Notes: generated from the sequence alone by a model not told the origin. DNA of 64,000 nucleotides from Crocodylus rhombifer (GCA_038503035.1 JAVSML010021632.1:53477-117476), one strand, 5' to 3'. Shown: positions 37,301 to 50,347, counted from the stretch's first letter. Translations and numbers: made by a program.

Positions 37301-40300
37301 ATGATGTTACTTCTGGTCTTTGTCTCCACTTCAGCTAGCTTCTTACAGTAGCTTTTTTTTTTCTTTCTATTGTTAAGTTGCTTCAACCAGCTAGTACTAA
37401 GAATATTCAGCTTTACCTGTTTCCTTTTGGTGTTGACATCCTATAAGAACATGGTAAACCTGCTCCTTTCTACCCTTGGAAAATCCCGGTTACATTCTCA
37501 CTGATATTAAAATAAGCATTGAAGGTGGTTCTCCAAGTCTTTCCCATGTCATCAAAGACAGAATCTTTCAAGACTGTCAGTATTGTTACTCTGCCAAAAG
37601 GAAATACTAAATGACAGTGCGGTAAGAAAGGCAGCATAGGAACACGTGCAGAAACATACCTAAACATCCAAAAGTAATTAATGAAGATTATTGCAGAAGT
37701 AATCTGTCTGGTTCTTCATTATACTATCTGGAAAAATCCAAGTAGTATTTTAAATCTTATTATGGGGAAAAATATTCCCGTCAGAGAATCATTTTCTTGG
37801 CATAATTCCATGAGCTGTCTTCCATTGCATGAACTAATTTAATGCATCTCAGTGGTGTCACCTAGTCGGGGACTGTCTGTCTCTAGATGTACATTCATGA
37901 CAGAGGAAATCATATTATAAGATTTTACTAAAATGATCCTGTAGGTTCTAAATTTATCTGTCTTCTTCATTGCAGTATTTTTCCTTGAGTGTGGCTTTTT
38001 GTCCAGTATCACTCTCGATTATAGCAACTCATTCTTTTCCTCTGCCTGGGGTGTCTGAAATTGTTGGATGAAACCTGAAAAACAATAAGATAAATATATT
38101 CTCCTGATCACCTGTGTTCATTCATCATGAAAGTGTTAGTACTAAAATTTTCTCTGTCCAGCTTGCAGCATCATACATGGATTCCAGAATCCTGTACAGA
38201 ATGTACAGTCAAGCTGAAGCTGCAGGTTCTTCAAGATACTAGATTTTTGTAGGGGCAAGGTTTCCCTGGTACATGCCACACAATTCACATGAGAACTACT
38301 CTTCTAATCAAGAATCTGAGATTGAGATTGACACACAAACTAAGGGGAAAAATATTGCCAAAATTATAGATGCATTTTACAGGATGAGATTTCTCAGCCT
38401 TATGTTTACCCCCCAAATCTGAAGGGCTCATTGGGTTATGGAGGCTCATAAATGGTAGTCCATAACAAACTGCTAGTTTTGGTAGGGGATGCTACATCTC
38501 TAGCACATGAGAAAATTTAAATAAATTCAAATAGTGTTTTTATAAGCTGTTTTCCTAAGCCCTGTAGACTGTGTCTAAATTTCAGCTATGTATAAATCAT
38601 TATGTAGAGGCAAAGATGTATTTGTAATTTTTTTTTTATTGGATTGACATTGAAGAGATTGATGTCATATCTCGACTTCAAAAAAGCCTTCAATCTGGTA
38701 TCCCTTGATCACCTTTTGGTGAAAAGGGCCAGTTGCAGCCTTGGGACTACCACGATCTGCTGGCTGGGAAATTGGCTCTGTGGTCGGATCCAGGGGGTGT
38801 TAATTGACAGAAGTCAATAGTCATGGTGCCCTGTGACCAGTGGGGTCCCCCTAGGCTCTGGCCTTGGACCTTATTGTTCAACATCTTCATTAATGATGTG
38901 GACAATGGAGTCAGGAGTGGACTGGCCAAGTTTGCCGATGGCATCAAACTTTGGGGCAAAGCATCCACACCAGAAGACAGGCAGGCGATCCAAGTTGACC
39001 TGGGCAGGCTTAGCAAATGGGTGGAAGAGAACCTGATGGTGTTTAACACTGAAAAATGCAAGGTTCTCCACCTTAAGAGGAAAAACCTGCAGCATCCTTA
39101 TAGGCTCGGCAGTGCTACACTAGCTAGCACTACGGAAGAAAGAGACTTGGGGGTTGTCATTGACCACAAGATGAACATAAGCCTGCAATGTGATGCTGCG
39201 GCTAGTAAAGCGACCAAAATGCTGGCTTGCATCCATAGGTGCTTCTCGAGCAAATCCCGGGACGTCATTCTCCCCTTGTACTCGGCCTTGGTGAGGCCGC
39301 AGCTGGAGTACTGTGTCCAGTTTTGGTTCCCACAATTCAAAAAGGATGTGGAGAAGCTTGAGAGAGTCCAGAGAAGAGCCACGTGCATGATCAGAGGTCA
39401 GGAAAACAGACCTTATCATGACAGGCTGAGAGCCCTGGGGCTCTTTAGCTTGGAAAAGCACAGGCTGAGGGGTGATCTGATGGCCGCCTATAAGTTTTAT
39501 CAGGGGTGACCACCAGTATCTGGGGGAATGTTGTTCACCAGAGCGCCCCAAGGGATGACAAGGTCGAATGGTTATAAACTACTGCAAGACTGTTTCAGGC
39601 TGGACATAAGGAAGAATATCTTTACTGTCTGAGCCCCCAAGGTCTGGAATAGCCTGCCATCGGAGGTGGTTCAAACACCTACATTGAACACCTTCAAGAG
39701 CAAATTGGATGCTTATCTTGGTGGGATCCTATGACCTCAGCTAACTTCCTGCCCTTCGGGTGGGGGGGCTGGACTCAATCTTCCAAGGTCCATTCCAGCT
39801 CTAATGTCTGTAAAATGTGTGAAACATATAGCTGGGGGAGTTTAGCCAAGTTCCTTTTTGCAGATCTGAAGATCAGTTTGGGCTCAAAAGCTTGTCTAGC
39901 CTCTCTCCCAAATAACTACGCAGGTGGTCCAATAAAAGACACCACAAAAAAGCTTGCCTTTTGTACATTTTCTGGATCTTCATGGCTACAGCAATATTCC
40001 AACCCCACTAAATCATTATGACCCTCTCAGAACTGAAACTTATACCGCTTGCCCTTTGAAGAAATAGGTATTGGACATCATCTATGTAAACAATGTTTAG
40101 GAGCGAGCCTTATATTCAGTGTCAGCTTGTCTGAGAAGGAAGAGACTCTGTGTCGTGGTTCTCCAGAAGAACACTTGCTTGGGATTCCCCAGCCTTACAC
40201 AATACTCCTTGAAGCCAGCCTCAGTGTAGCCTCTGGAAAGTGTGAGCCCTGGCTCTTTGATACTTGACCTCCTACACCTCACCTCAGAAAGCTACCTTTT

Positions 40301-43300
40301 GGCTTAGTTCCTAGAGATGAATTTTACCTCTCGAAGGAACAGAGTAGACTCTGTCGAATGCAGAGACAGTCATCTTTTTAAAACAAAAACTTCTATTGGA
40401 TTACAGCAAGCAGAGTCCTTTGGCCCCAAAGCTTGAACAGTTTGTCCTGAAAACAGTCCTAGCTGTTCTCAAGCTTGTCAGGCTACTCTCCTCTGGTCTC
40501 TGAGCATCTCCCTTTTCTGGACCTTCTCCCAGGCATACTGCCTTAAGTGCCTCCCTGGCACCAGAAACAGTAGTGAATCTCTTCAGGTGCTTTTGAGGGT
40601 CCACTTGGAGCATCAGCATAGGCCTATTAGCTCTTTGTTGCTTGATGGAGCATTGCCCACTACTAAATCACTTTGGATCCAGAGCTGGGGTGATCTGCCT
40701 AACATAATTAACTTCTTTTTCCCTAGTATGCAAGCTAATCAGGGAAACAGATGAATGCAAAATTATTATAACATGAATACATATACAAAGTTTGCCTGAT
40801 ATTACAGTAAAATACACAGAGATAACAATGAAATCACATTGTCACAGTATGTTTTGCTGCTCTTTGATTAGTCAGCATAAGCAAATTCAAACAGACAACC
40901 AGAGATTGTAATGATCTCATTATTACAGAACCCCTCTCTCCGTTCTAATAAGAGTTCCCTCGATTCTAAAGAATATTTCTATCACATAGATGTTCAGATA
41001 AACATTAGAGATATTTTCCCCTTAGATAATAAACTTACTTTTGAAAAGTAGCATTCCCTTTTTTTGAAAAGACAAGAGTGCACCAAATAGTAAATGTAAA
41101 CTGTTCCCAAGAATCCTGAGATTCCCCTGGAACAAAATAGGAACATTTCCTAGAAGTTGCATTTAATATAAGCTAGTGGGGAGTGTTGCTATCCGTATTG
41201 GCTATGGTGTGGAAAGAGCAGATTCCTAAACTTATTAAACCTCTTGCATAACCCTGAGGCCCCTGGCACATCTTAGACTTAAGACATGATTTACCCATTA
41301 ATCATGTCTATAATAGTAACCTGGCCACGTACTATGCAGTTAACAGTATGATATACCAAGGAATAAACTACACAGATTACTATGAGAACATGTAATAACT
41401 TTGTGGCTGATTCCCATCATGTCTTAAATTGAAGGTGTTGCCAACACCGATGAGATGACTGGCACGCCCAGCCTCAGGAGTACACCAGAGCCCTTCAAGG
41501 CTCTGGTATGGTCCTGAGGTTGGGAGCGCCAGTCAACTGATTGGTGCTTCCATGGCTGGGCGTGTACAAATACCCTTCCAAGCTCTGGAACACTGCTGTA
41601 GCTGGGAGTGCTGACCTGCTGATGGACATACCAGGCATGGCTTACTACTTACTAGCACACAGGGAAAGCCTAGGATCATGATCCCAGGCTCCCCCAGCAC
41701 TGGCAGTAGGGTGCAACTGGGATCTGATCCCCAGTCCCATGACTGCACCTCTTGTCATGCACATGTGGCATGGCAGGAGCAATTGTGTTGGGATCCCATT
41801 GTGCCTTTAACTGAATGTCTGTCAGTGTCCTGAATTACAGATTTTCTCCTGGGTTAAGGTAAGGGTTTTCTTGGTTTTGTTTTTTAAGAAGACTTTTCCT
41901 AAAATACTGGCAGAACATTACTGCTCCAAAGTTATAGAAAAGAAAATGGCACGCCAGAAGGAAAACTGTTGCCCTGGTCATTCACATGATTGTACTTAAA
42001 GGCATAAATTTATTTCCCCACTCAGAATGGGGCAATTTTATTGTGTGTTTTCAAATTTTAGTTGCACCACAATAATAAACATTTGTTCTTTTTAAGTTTT
42101 ACTCCCTCTTTTTTTTGCTGTTGCATTTGTTCTACAGTGTGCAGTTTAAGTTCTTATTGTCCTAAAATAAGAATAAGATCTCACCGGGGGGGGGGGGGAA
42201 CTTGTGATTTGTCACCATGTGCATGAAAATTCCAGTATTTTGTTTGATAAGCCTAAGAACTGAATTAAAATTGTATTTTCTCTGTTAGACTTTCTTCCAC
42301 GCTTGCTTCTTACCGAAGGAAAAGTTTAAATCACATAGTACAATTTGGATACATAACTCCCCCTAGTTCTGAAACTTGGAAATGCTCAAGGGATTTCTAG
42401 TGGAAATGCTTCTAAACTAACTAGGCAGCATTCATCACAGGTTCAAAAAGCAAAGGAAATCACAGATATTCATTAGATTGCTTAAGTAACCAAAAAAAAG
42501 TTATCTATTAACATAATTCCCAACAGCTACAAAAGAACAGTTCAAGGAAGAATAACACCACCAGGAAACCATGCTGTCCAGCTTCTAAGCCCCTGATGTT
42601 CACATGCCTTAGACTATGACGGGCACTCCATATATCTTCGCCTGTACTCCTGCACTGTACATCTGTATGGGCACCACTTCCCCAACCATTGCTGTGCTGA
42701 GTGTAATCCCTGCCCCCCCACTACAAGGCACACCCACAGGGGTATTCCCTGCACCCACTGCTGCATCACCTGGATGCAGTTCTAGACTCACCCTCTGCTT
42801 CCCACACTTTTACTCTACCTTGCCCTCTAAAGCCAAGGCAGGAAGAAGCAGTCAGAAGAGGGAGTCTAGAAACTGCTTTGGCTGCAATAGCAGCTAATAG
42901 GGAGAACAGTGACTGAGCAAGAGCCTGGAGGCCACCCATTAATCCCTCACGGGCTTCATGCAGTTCACAGGCCACCAATTGGACAGCCCTGGTGTCAAAT
43001 GGAGTGCAATAGATGTAAATTTACTTGTGACATACATCATCGCATTCCTACCTTATTCAGTTCATTCATGATTATTAGAAATTCTCTAATCATGAATATG
43101 AAAGGAAAAAACATATTAAAGAAATGAAGTCCACATAGCAACACTTCCTTTTGCTGTATTTTTTTACATCCCTCCATTGTATACTCTTCAAATAGTGTAA
43201 GTACCCAAGCTCCACATTAACCCCTAAATCTTGCCTTCAAATACTAACCTAAGTGCTTAACTGCTTAAAACATGCGTATCAGTAGTCACTCACAGCACAT

Positions 43301-46300
43301 AAAGTTACGTGCATGTATAAGGTCTTGTAAGAGTCAGGCCTTCGCTTTCAGTTTCCAGTTTAGAATCTTGAGAAATAAGGACTTGGTCCATTAAAGCCAG
43401 TGTACTCAACCAGAATGTTAACCGTAACTCATTATGAGTGTAATTGGCCATGTGTTTTGGAGGCACTTACCAATTGTTTCCATGTGTTCTACTTAAGCAC
43501 CGTGGCATTGGCCCATTATTTTTTTGTTTATTTTCCAGCTTTATCACTGTATCAACCATCATGAAATTCAGCTGCTGTTTATACCGTTTCTGATTAAAAT
43601 AATGGAAGTAGGGTCCTGCTCATCTAGTTCCAGAAACAAAATTATGATTTTCTGTTATGACATATAATTTCCAAAGGCCCCAACTGTGATGTTGTAAATG
43701 GAGGACTGTGATATCAGAAGACTAACATACTTTAACATTTTTGTCTGTGTGGATTTTGATAAAAATCAAGTCACACATTTTTCTGCCTTCTAGTTCTTTT
43801 TAAATTGCCTTATGTAAATAAATTTAGTCAGTGATGTTTACACTGCAGTACTACTATCAGATTTTTAGATAACCTCTTTTCAAATATAGTTTTAGAAATA
43901 GTTGAGTTTCTCCCCAGTTAGTATGTCCTTATTTTCTACAGGTCTTATTTTAAACAAATCAGTGCAAGTTGATAAGCAGAGTTTTAAGTCATTACAGCAG
44001 CTGGATCATCAAAAGCAGGAAAGAGAAAAGATTGCAGTTCTATTAACTGAGGTACGAAAGATTTGGATCCAGTTTCCTTAATATTTCAAATATTTGCTCC
44101 AAAATCATATTTTATTCCATAAGCTATCTACCTGAATATCCTTATTTTGTCATTTTGTTCTTCAGAAGTAGTTATGTGCCTTGATCTTTAATTAAAACTG
44201 TATTAATATTTTAAATGTTTAAGGGCACATCATTAGTACAACTATGCCACAGGAAAAATAAGTCATGTGATAATGGTAAACAGAATAAACGATTCCAAAC
44301 ACAATCCTTTCTATTCAGAAAAAAATAGTTTCATTGTTCATTAACTTCATTTAAAGGAGTACAAGGGTATGTGTTTGCTTTCATCTTATCTTGTGATTTG
44401 TAGGAGAAAATGACAACAGAAAACACAAGTCAAAATGGAAGGGCCCATGAAGCACACAAAGATGCAGCACATAAGAAAGAAGAAACTGAACTAACCAAGA
44501 AACTACTAAAGCCAGAAACTTCTAATAGAACATTCAGAGGTACATTCAATACTTTTTAAAGACCTCATTTGATTTTATCTAAACAGAATAAATACAATAC
44601 TATATAGTGGTATCATAGGCTTTAGCTTGCATCCAACCTGAAATAAAGACATTTAATAATAATATGTAATACTAAAAGCCATTGAAATCCACTTTAGAGA
44701 TGCTGCTGCACTTGTGTAGCAAGTGGAGCTGGGCACCTCTTGTACTTTTGTTCTTCTAACAGCACTCTCAGTGACGTTCATAGAAACCAGGCATCTTGTC
44801 TGAGCGTGGCCTACAACAGCTTGGTTGACAACTGACTTTCATTCGTCAGTAATACTGCTGATCCCCATCATGTGGTCGGCAGAGGGACAATTTCAGATGT
44901 GGGCTGAGAGACTAACAATGTATACCTACTACAGGAATAGTGTCTAGTGGCTGGTCTAGGTCTGCCTTCTTTCCCCTTCTACCTTCTGTCTCAGTAAAAT
45001 CTGAGGTCATCAGGGCCTTACTGCTCTTCAGACTTGTTTTTTGTCCACCATATTGTAAAGGTGTAACAAAGCTATCTGATCTTCTGCCAGTGCTTTTAAT
45101 TCCTTTGGGCCCCTAGGTGCTTATCTAATATCAGTTGTTTGCTTGAGTAGTGAACCTGCTAGACACATGGACACACCCTGCGATGGGACTTATCTCTGAA
45201 CCAAAAGGCTGCTGTTTTCTCTCTTGCTGTAATCAGTATGACATCTTCCCTCCAGTAAGAGAGGAAAAGGAGTTCTCTGAATGAGGGGCAGCCTTCATAT
45301 ACCTATTTGGCCATAAGTGCTACATCATCATGAAAAAATGGTTTGTCTGTTAGCTTTAGTCAATTAAATTGTTTTTCTCAAAGTTCATATGAACAAGCAT
45401 TCTGCCATATACTTCAGTGAATGAACCTGGGAGAGAATAACCTTGTGTAAAACAGGACTGATAATATGTACATAAATGTGTCTTAACGTTGCCTAATGCT
45501 CCTAATAAAGCATTAAAATTATTATTAGAAAAAACAATGATTAAAAAGTAAGACTGTTCTTAAATAAAATTATTTCATTGCAGTATTTTTGAGGGAAGAA
45601 ACACAGCTGATGGAAGAAAAAATACATTTTGAGTGCACGGAAAGAGCAAAGAAAAAAAAAGTGCAAGAAAGGAAAGCTGACTTCCTGAAAGAACTAGAAA
45701 AACTGCTAAATGATGAACAAACTCCATCTACAGATGATGCCCCAAGAAGGGAGAGTAATCAGGAAAAAGATGCAGTGGACGAGAATGAAAAAGAAGAAAG
45801 GAAAAAAAGTAACCAGTTAAGTGACAACACAGGAGCAAATAATAAAACTGTAACTCCAACTCAAAGGAACAGAACACCCACTAGATTGAAAAAACAGTAT
45901 ACTTTTACAGAAGTCATTGAAAACTTGCATCAGGGAATTCCAGCCTCAGGTCCAATATCCAACACAGGCAGCTTTCGCAACAAGCCAGGTCGACACCAGT
46001 GTGAAACAGCATCAAAAGCAAAAACTTCATTTGGTGCATATGAACCATCATTTGGTAAATTTATCAAAGCAAGGCAGAAGGCCAGTCCAGTTGAAGATGG
46101 AGATTACACTCATAGGACATTAATAGAAAGAAAAAACACTCTTATGAAAGAGCTCTTTGGACCGGGCAGTGTTTTAAAAGACAACCATTCAAATCTTAAC
46201 ACGAGACAGCTTGAAAAAGAGAAAAGTATGGAAAGTCAAAGGATACAAAATGACCAGAGATGTACAATTTCAAATAATCCTGGTTTGCAGTGTGGAGATT

Positions 46301-46359
46301 TTAAAACATCGCCAATAAAGTCTATACAAACAATTTCATCCTCAGAAGATGCAAAATAG
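28035..46359 (+). CDS. LCA5L: LCA5L, lebercilin-like protein (spliced, 7 coding exons)
   Basis: Seven plus-strand exons with GT-AG borders and consistent phases encode about 704 residues, against about 670 in human. Residues 145-345 form the lebercilin coiled-coil domain, opening with [19 protein letters not shown] and including [20 protein letters not shown]. The C-terminal exon carries family blocks [27 protein letters not shown] and [13 protein letters not shown]. This wording separates it from LCA5. Lebercilins bind microtubules and sit at the ciliary base and axoneme (family knowledge). The gene lies tail-to-tail with GET1, as in human. The total of 2116 bases exceeds a multiple of three by one because coding exon 1 carries an apparent extra base. 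Expression is probably RFX-driven, inferred from the X-box at 25522. Confidence 0.93.
29388..29642. mobile_element. hAT-type non-autonomous element with 8-bp TSD
   Basis: Starts CAGTGGTTCTCAATC and ends GGTTGAGAATCACTG. Flanks CTTTAATA (29380-29387) and CTCTAATA (29643-29650) match at 7 of 8. Same family as 57418-57707. It sits in the intron between LCA5L coding exons 1 and 2. Confidence 0.88.
30575..31089 (+). CDS. LCA5L: LCA5L coding exon 2
   Basis: The acceptor is GAATGCAG and the donor ATACAG|GTAATA. The split glycine codon (G|GA) joins exon 1. The exon encodes residues 116-287: a basic linker, then the heptad-rich lebercilin domain with KEYENA-like and [18 protein letters not shown] stretches. 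It ends in phase 0. Confidence 0.95.
32072..32200. mobile_element. hAT-type element, left end only
   Basis: Starts CAGTGCTTCTCAGCC followed by TTTTTAGACTCAAGG, the left end seen at 29388 and 57418. No matching right end was found. The following G+C-richer sequence to about 32690 is of unknown origin. Confidence 0.5.
33333..33470 (+). CDS. LCA5L: LCA5L coding exon 3
   Basis: 138 bases, 46 codons in phase 0, between GTCTTCAG and GTATTC. Encodes [20 protein letters not shown] onward, continuing the coiled coil. Confidence 0.93.
33681..33969. mobile_element. Inverted-repeat element, copy 1
   Basis: The left end TCATATTTTCGCATG and right end ATGTGAGAAAATATGG are inverted repeats of about 26 bases with a few changes. 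The interior is A+T-rich and non-coding, with a TTGCATATAATG motif. Transposon superfamily not determined. Confidence 0.6.
34324..34848. mobile_element. Inverted-repeat element, copy 2, with GC-rich core
   Basis: It shares with copy 1 the left-side GTAGTAAGTAA block, the right-side TTTCTTGCATATAATG block and an AAAAATATGGTAC end. Between these it carries a GC-rich core (34430-34660) homologous to 430-785. The core is absent from copy 1. Confidence 0.55.
35508..35601 (+). CDS. LCA5L: LCA5L coding exon 4
   Basis: 94 bases between TTTTTTTAG and GTATTTTC. Encodes [20 protein letters not shown] and further residues, matching the KDRELEIKNIYSHRIL region of human. Ends in phase 1. Confidence 0.92.
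35709..36574. mobile_element. Tigger-like inverted-repeat element with GC-rich interior
   Basis: The left end is CAGGCAACCCCCACTTAACA. The right end reads backwards as CAGACAACCCCTGCTTAG. These resemble TcMar-Tigger termini, and TA follows the right end. The interior 35830-36450 is G+C-rich with repeated GGCCTACA(C/T)TGGTGCCCGGG blocks (about 36150 and 36350). It lies in the LCA5L intron after coding exon 4. Confidence 0.6.
36580..38630. other. LCA5L intron sequence, no feature seen
   Basis: A+T-rich intronic sequence. No exon, repeat end or structured element recognised. Confidence 0.5.
38640..39830 (+). mobile_element. CR1 LINE with mutated catalytic box
   Basis: RT palm to C-terminus in plus orientation. 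YLDFKKAFN lies at about 38673 and [14 protein letters not shown] at about 38872. The catalytic box at 38931-38942 reads FADG, where an active CR1 has [16 protein letters not shown] and the C-terminal region follow. Frame changes occur near 38820 and 39500. Truncated at its 5' end. The 3' end with an AATGTCTGTAAAATG tail is near 39830. Confidence 0.92.
39862..40015 (-). repeat. Dispersed repeat of the ATTAGACCAACT family, copy 3
   Basis: Carries CTCAAAAGCTTG, GGTCCAATAAAAGA and CATGGCTACAGCAA blocks in minus orientation. More diverged than the other copies. Confidence 0.45.
40020..43941. other. LCA5L intron sequence
   Basis: No exon seen. 41278-41289 (TTAAGACATGAT) and 41417-41428 are perfect 12-base inverted arms of a possible short element. 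A right-end-like TTGGACAGCCCTGG at about 42980 suggests a worn hAT copy. A G homopolymer lies near 42186. Confidence 0.4.
43942..44051 (+). CDS. LCA5L: LCA5L coding exon 5
   Basis: 110 bases between TTCTACAG and GTACGA. Begins with a split glycine codon and encodes [14 protein letters not shown] onward, matching the TKSVQADRKS stretch of human. Confidence 0.9.
44404..44539 (+). CDS. LCA5L: LCA5L coding exon 6
   Basis: 136 bases between TGATTTGTAG and GTACATTC. A charged, low-complexity stretch, [19 protein letters not shown] onward. Weakly conserved, but splice sites and phase fit both neighbours. Confidence 0.85.
45584..46359 (+). CDS. LCA5L: LCA5L coding exon 7 (C-terminus and stop)
   Basis: Opens after TTTCATTGCAG with a split valine codon and runs 258 codons to TAG at 46357-46359. 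It carries a Glu/Lys-rich helix, then the conserved [21 protein letters not shown] and [12 protein letters not shown] blocks of LCA5L. Confidence 0.96.
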
Positions 46360-46930
46360 CTATTTAATGCAATGTTCAATTAGTGTAGCCAGTTTTTTAA
46401 ATCTTCTTGCAGTATGTTCCACATTTATTGAAAAGCGTTTTTTTTTTTACCTTCTAAGATCTCACTTAAATGTTATTCAGAGTAAATTTTACATCAGTGA
46501 TTTTATTCAGCAGATATAATAAAACCATGAAAATGAAGTTCTCCATCACAGAAGAGTATTTTTCTATAGAAGATGCATCAGGGTGCTTACAATCCGATTG
46601 GTCGATAGGTTGAGCACTCTTGGGTATGTTAGGATACTTAATTTAGAACACTTGATGATTTTGGCTCCCGTGAGAGGTTAACAAAGTTAAGCCTTGTTGT
46701 GGTAGAAAGTCTTCAGATCTGCAGTTCAGTTTTTCTGATTGTTCATTACAGAGCCTTTGGGACAAAATGCAAGCTTTTAATGTGGATTTTCAAGTGGGAT
46801 CTTTGTCAGCTGGTTAGGCTGAACAATCTGCTTTTATAGCTATTACTAGGCTATTACTGTTAACACCTGAAAAAGAGTCCCAAAGTAGTTTCAAAATTCA
46901 AATATAATAAAAGACATGTGATGTTATTGT
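46360..46930 (+). terminator. LCA5L: LCA5L 3' UTR with polyadenylation signals
   Basis: Two AATAAA hexamers follow the stop codon, at 46518-46523 and 46906-46911. Either could set the transcript end. No further exon is expected. Confidence 0.6.
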
Positions 46931-48119
46931 GTGTTTTCACCAGATTCGTGAACCTCAGAGCCAAAAAATGAAGCTTCAGCTGATCAAAGCAAATTCCATG
47001 ATAACTACCCTAAATGTCTGACATCAACTAGTTAATTTTCAAGTTTTTTGTTAATTGAAAGCACTTACTTATTTTGGCAAGGTTGGGGGAATGCAGCCTT
47101 CAAAGAGTATTAAAAATGCTGTTTAGTGTGGGGGAGGTGTTTTTAATCTATACAATGGATTTTTTGTTTTGTTTTCTGCTTTAAAATAATACAGGAAACA
47201 TCAAATATTTGCTAATGAGTAAGATATTTTAGACACGTAGTAAGTGACAGACAGACAAAAAAACTGTTTTGCATGCATTTGTATTTGGTTTTCGGAGGAG
47301 CAAGGACATTGATAAACCACCAAAATCTAAGTTCTTAATTATCCTATAACATGTTCTTATTATTTAAAACAAGACACTCTTAAATTTGACCATTTGCAGC
47401 ATGTTCCTCTGAGAAAGATTCATAGTTTTTTTATTAAACATAAAATACTATGATTAAACAACGCAATGGCATGATTTTAAAGATGATTTAGTATAATCAA
47501 AAATGTACTGGGGAAGGAATAGCTGCGATTTCAATATTCCTCCTATGTAACGGTATACACACCCATATTTAAAAGTTTTACTACAACAAAATAGAAACCA
47601 AGTTTTGCTTACAGTTCTCAAAGGGCCGAAGCTTGCTTGCCCTCAATCCACCCAAACAGCCTGATTAAAGAAGTCTAGTAGCTCAGTAGGTAGAAAAATC
47701 AGAAGCTTCAGTAAGTATGGCTGCAGCTCTCATCTATTTTGGCTATATTTAACTGACCAAATCCATCAGTGTAGTCATAAAAATAGTCACAGGAAAGCTG
47801 CATCTGGTCAAGCTGACAAGATCAAAAGAGATGACAGGTATCCATACCAGCAGAAGCTTTTGCTATGAAAAACAATGCTGCCTCTTTGGGTCTTGCTGCT
47901 GTTGCATTCCTGTGCAACACAAGCAAACTGAAGTATCATAAGAGGAATCTTATGACTCAAAATATCAATATTACAATTAAAAGTCTTTTGTTTAAAATGC
48001 ATCAAAATCTGTACCCCGTATGTGTAACCCATTTTTTGGCTGCAGAATGTAACTCACATAGAAATCACTAGTTACTTAGCGAGGAAACTTTAATGAACCT
48101 TTTAAAAATGTAATTTAAA

Positions 48120-50347
48120 AAAAAGTTAGAGACTGAACAACTTTATTTTAATAAATTAACAAACAAGCCATTACACACATTCTTATTCCCAGTATTTTTA
48201 CTTGGTGCTACGTATCTTACGTCTAACACTTGCTAAATTACCATTACTATAAAAACAAGCCTATGTTAAAAATGCATGTACCAAAAAAAAACATTACATG
48301 CACCCATACACAAATAAAATGCATCATTTAAGACAGGGTTGGGTAATTATTGGGGCCTGGAGACCACATAGAGTTTTGATGAATTGTCATGAACTAGGTC
48401 AGTGCACATGCCCGCCGTCAGCAACAATTCAACAAAATACCCTATGTGGGATGGGGATACAGATGGGCAGGGAACAGTATCTGGGAGCAAGACAGGCACG
48501 TGAGACCAGGATCACAGGGCAATAACAGCACTGGGCTGGGGTAGTACCCAGGCAGCTGTAGCTGCACTTGGAGCAACCCTGCCAATAAGTTGTGTGTGCT
48601 GGCCAGGATTGGGGCCAGCAGGTGGAGGCAGGAGCACAGCACTGGCTGACTGGGGCAGGACTTGGCCTTATGTGCAGCGCTGTTGCGGCAGCCACAGGGT
48701 GCATTCACTCAGTTGGCAGGCATGCCCCACAGGCCAGATCCAATCAGGTGGTAGGCTGAATTTGGCCCATGGGCTGTATTTTGCCTACCCTTGATTTCAG
48801 GACTTCATTATGACCATTAATGACCTTAAGAAGTCATTCCTTAACACAGTAAAATCCCACCCACTCCTCCAAGAATATGGAGGACACAATGCAACTGAAC
48901 TGATGAAGTTTCACTGCACAGGCCGCTCCGCTGCAGGCAGGCAAGGACTCCTGGTATCAATATAGAGGGGAGATGGGGTGGTGAGGGAGGGGCTGCAGTT
49001 CCCTCCACAGAAGGATGTGGGGGCAGGGCTTCTAAATCAGCAATTTTACAAATCTACAGATCACTATTCTTTCAGCAAAAGGGTGCCAGGAGCTGCTATG
49101 GACACATCACCAGTGTAGCTCAGAGATACTGAAAGCACCTTTTATACTCTTCTACAGGTTGGTAGCATTCCTTCCTTATAAGACAACATACTTCCGCTAG
49201 TTTATTGTAGCTAAGTACAGCAGGAAAGCTTAGATCTCAGAAGTAGGGATTGTCCTGTATTTTTACCATTTTCCTTTAAAATCTGTTTAGTACTTTAGAT
49301 ATTTGAACCACTGGACTTCTTTACTTCATGGGCTGAGTCTCGGGCCATCCTGCAGGATGACAATATCACAAATATGTTCTGAAGTCTTCCTTTTGAAATT
49401 TAATTATCCCCCTCCCAGCTCCTTTTCAACCATGAAAGAGGGCCATCTTTCCTTCCCAAACATGTTTTTGGCCTACACTCTGGCACGTCTGAAATGAGAG
49501 CTTATTTATTCCTCTTGGGCCAACACAAAAAGAATATGACAGGAGACTGCAGTCAGGAACAGAGAATGGCTTGTGTTCCTTTGGGGATGGGGACGAGAGG
49601 CATCTGATCTGATTCTCCCGCTCTGAAGAAGGGTCACTTGGGATGGGAAGACAAATAGATTCAAGCAAGCAGGTCATCACTAGATGTTGGAAGTGTAGAA
49701 GAAAGTGTAGCTAGCTGCTACATATTAAGCAATTTAGAGAGGATCAGGAAGGAGCAATGTGTAAGACATACATAATACATTTTCTAAGATAGCTCAAGTG
49801 CATTGAGGTCCACAACAAATAGACAAGTCAGGAAATCAACACCTAACTTAAAATGAGCCAAGAACTTCCCTTACCACCTTCTCCTCCCCTCCCAAAGTAC
49901 AGCCAACCAAACAAAAAGCCCACCCTTTTATAAAACAGCCATGATACAGTCCATCAAAAACTAGTAAGCTCCATAAGAATACCTATCTGTGCAGTTCAAC
50001 ATCAAAATTAATAAATTAGCACTGCAGTCAATTTTCAGTTAATTTTTTTGCAGTGACAAATTCTTGGGGTTCTGCAGTTGACCAATTTTTTTTTCATTGT
50101 TGGAAAGCAAAAGAGACATTATGAATAGTAATGTTGTTATTTAGAAACAGCAGACTGAATTTGAGGGACAAGTTAAAGAAAGATGGTACAGCTGGTAAAA
50201 TTTTTGATAGTCTGCTGCCATAAAACATGGAAAATTCAAGCTCATTGCTTCCTTATTCAGAAAGCCCCTTTCCTTTTATGCACAAGTATAGTTCATGAAA
50301 ACTATGCAAATGCACTTTAGAACTCTGTAGGTCACAGGAATTCTCTC
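48120..50347 (-). terminator. GET1: GET1 3' UTR candidates
   Basis: Downstream of the stop codon the minus strand offers AATAAA at 49510-49505 and 48147-48142. The transcript end is not determined. If the farther signal is used, the 3' UTR would contain the hAT element at 48334-48793. Confidence 0.35.
48334..48793. mobile_element. hAT-type non-autonomous element with 8-bp TSD
   Basis: Starts CAGGGTTGGGTAATTATT and ends TTTTGCCTACCCTTG. Flanks ATTTAAGA (48326-48333) and ATTTCAGG (48794-48801) match at 6 of 8. It lies between the convergent 3' ends of LCA5L and GET1. Confidence 0.75.

Noticed and set aside
42616..42978. Short frames on both strands near 42.7 kb as a small gene
   Set aside because: Composition and a worn hAT-like right end suggest a repeat. 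No conserved motif.
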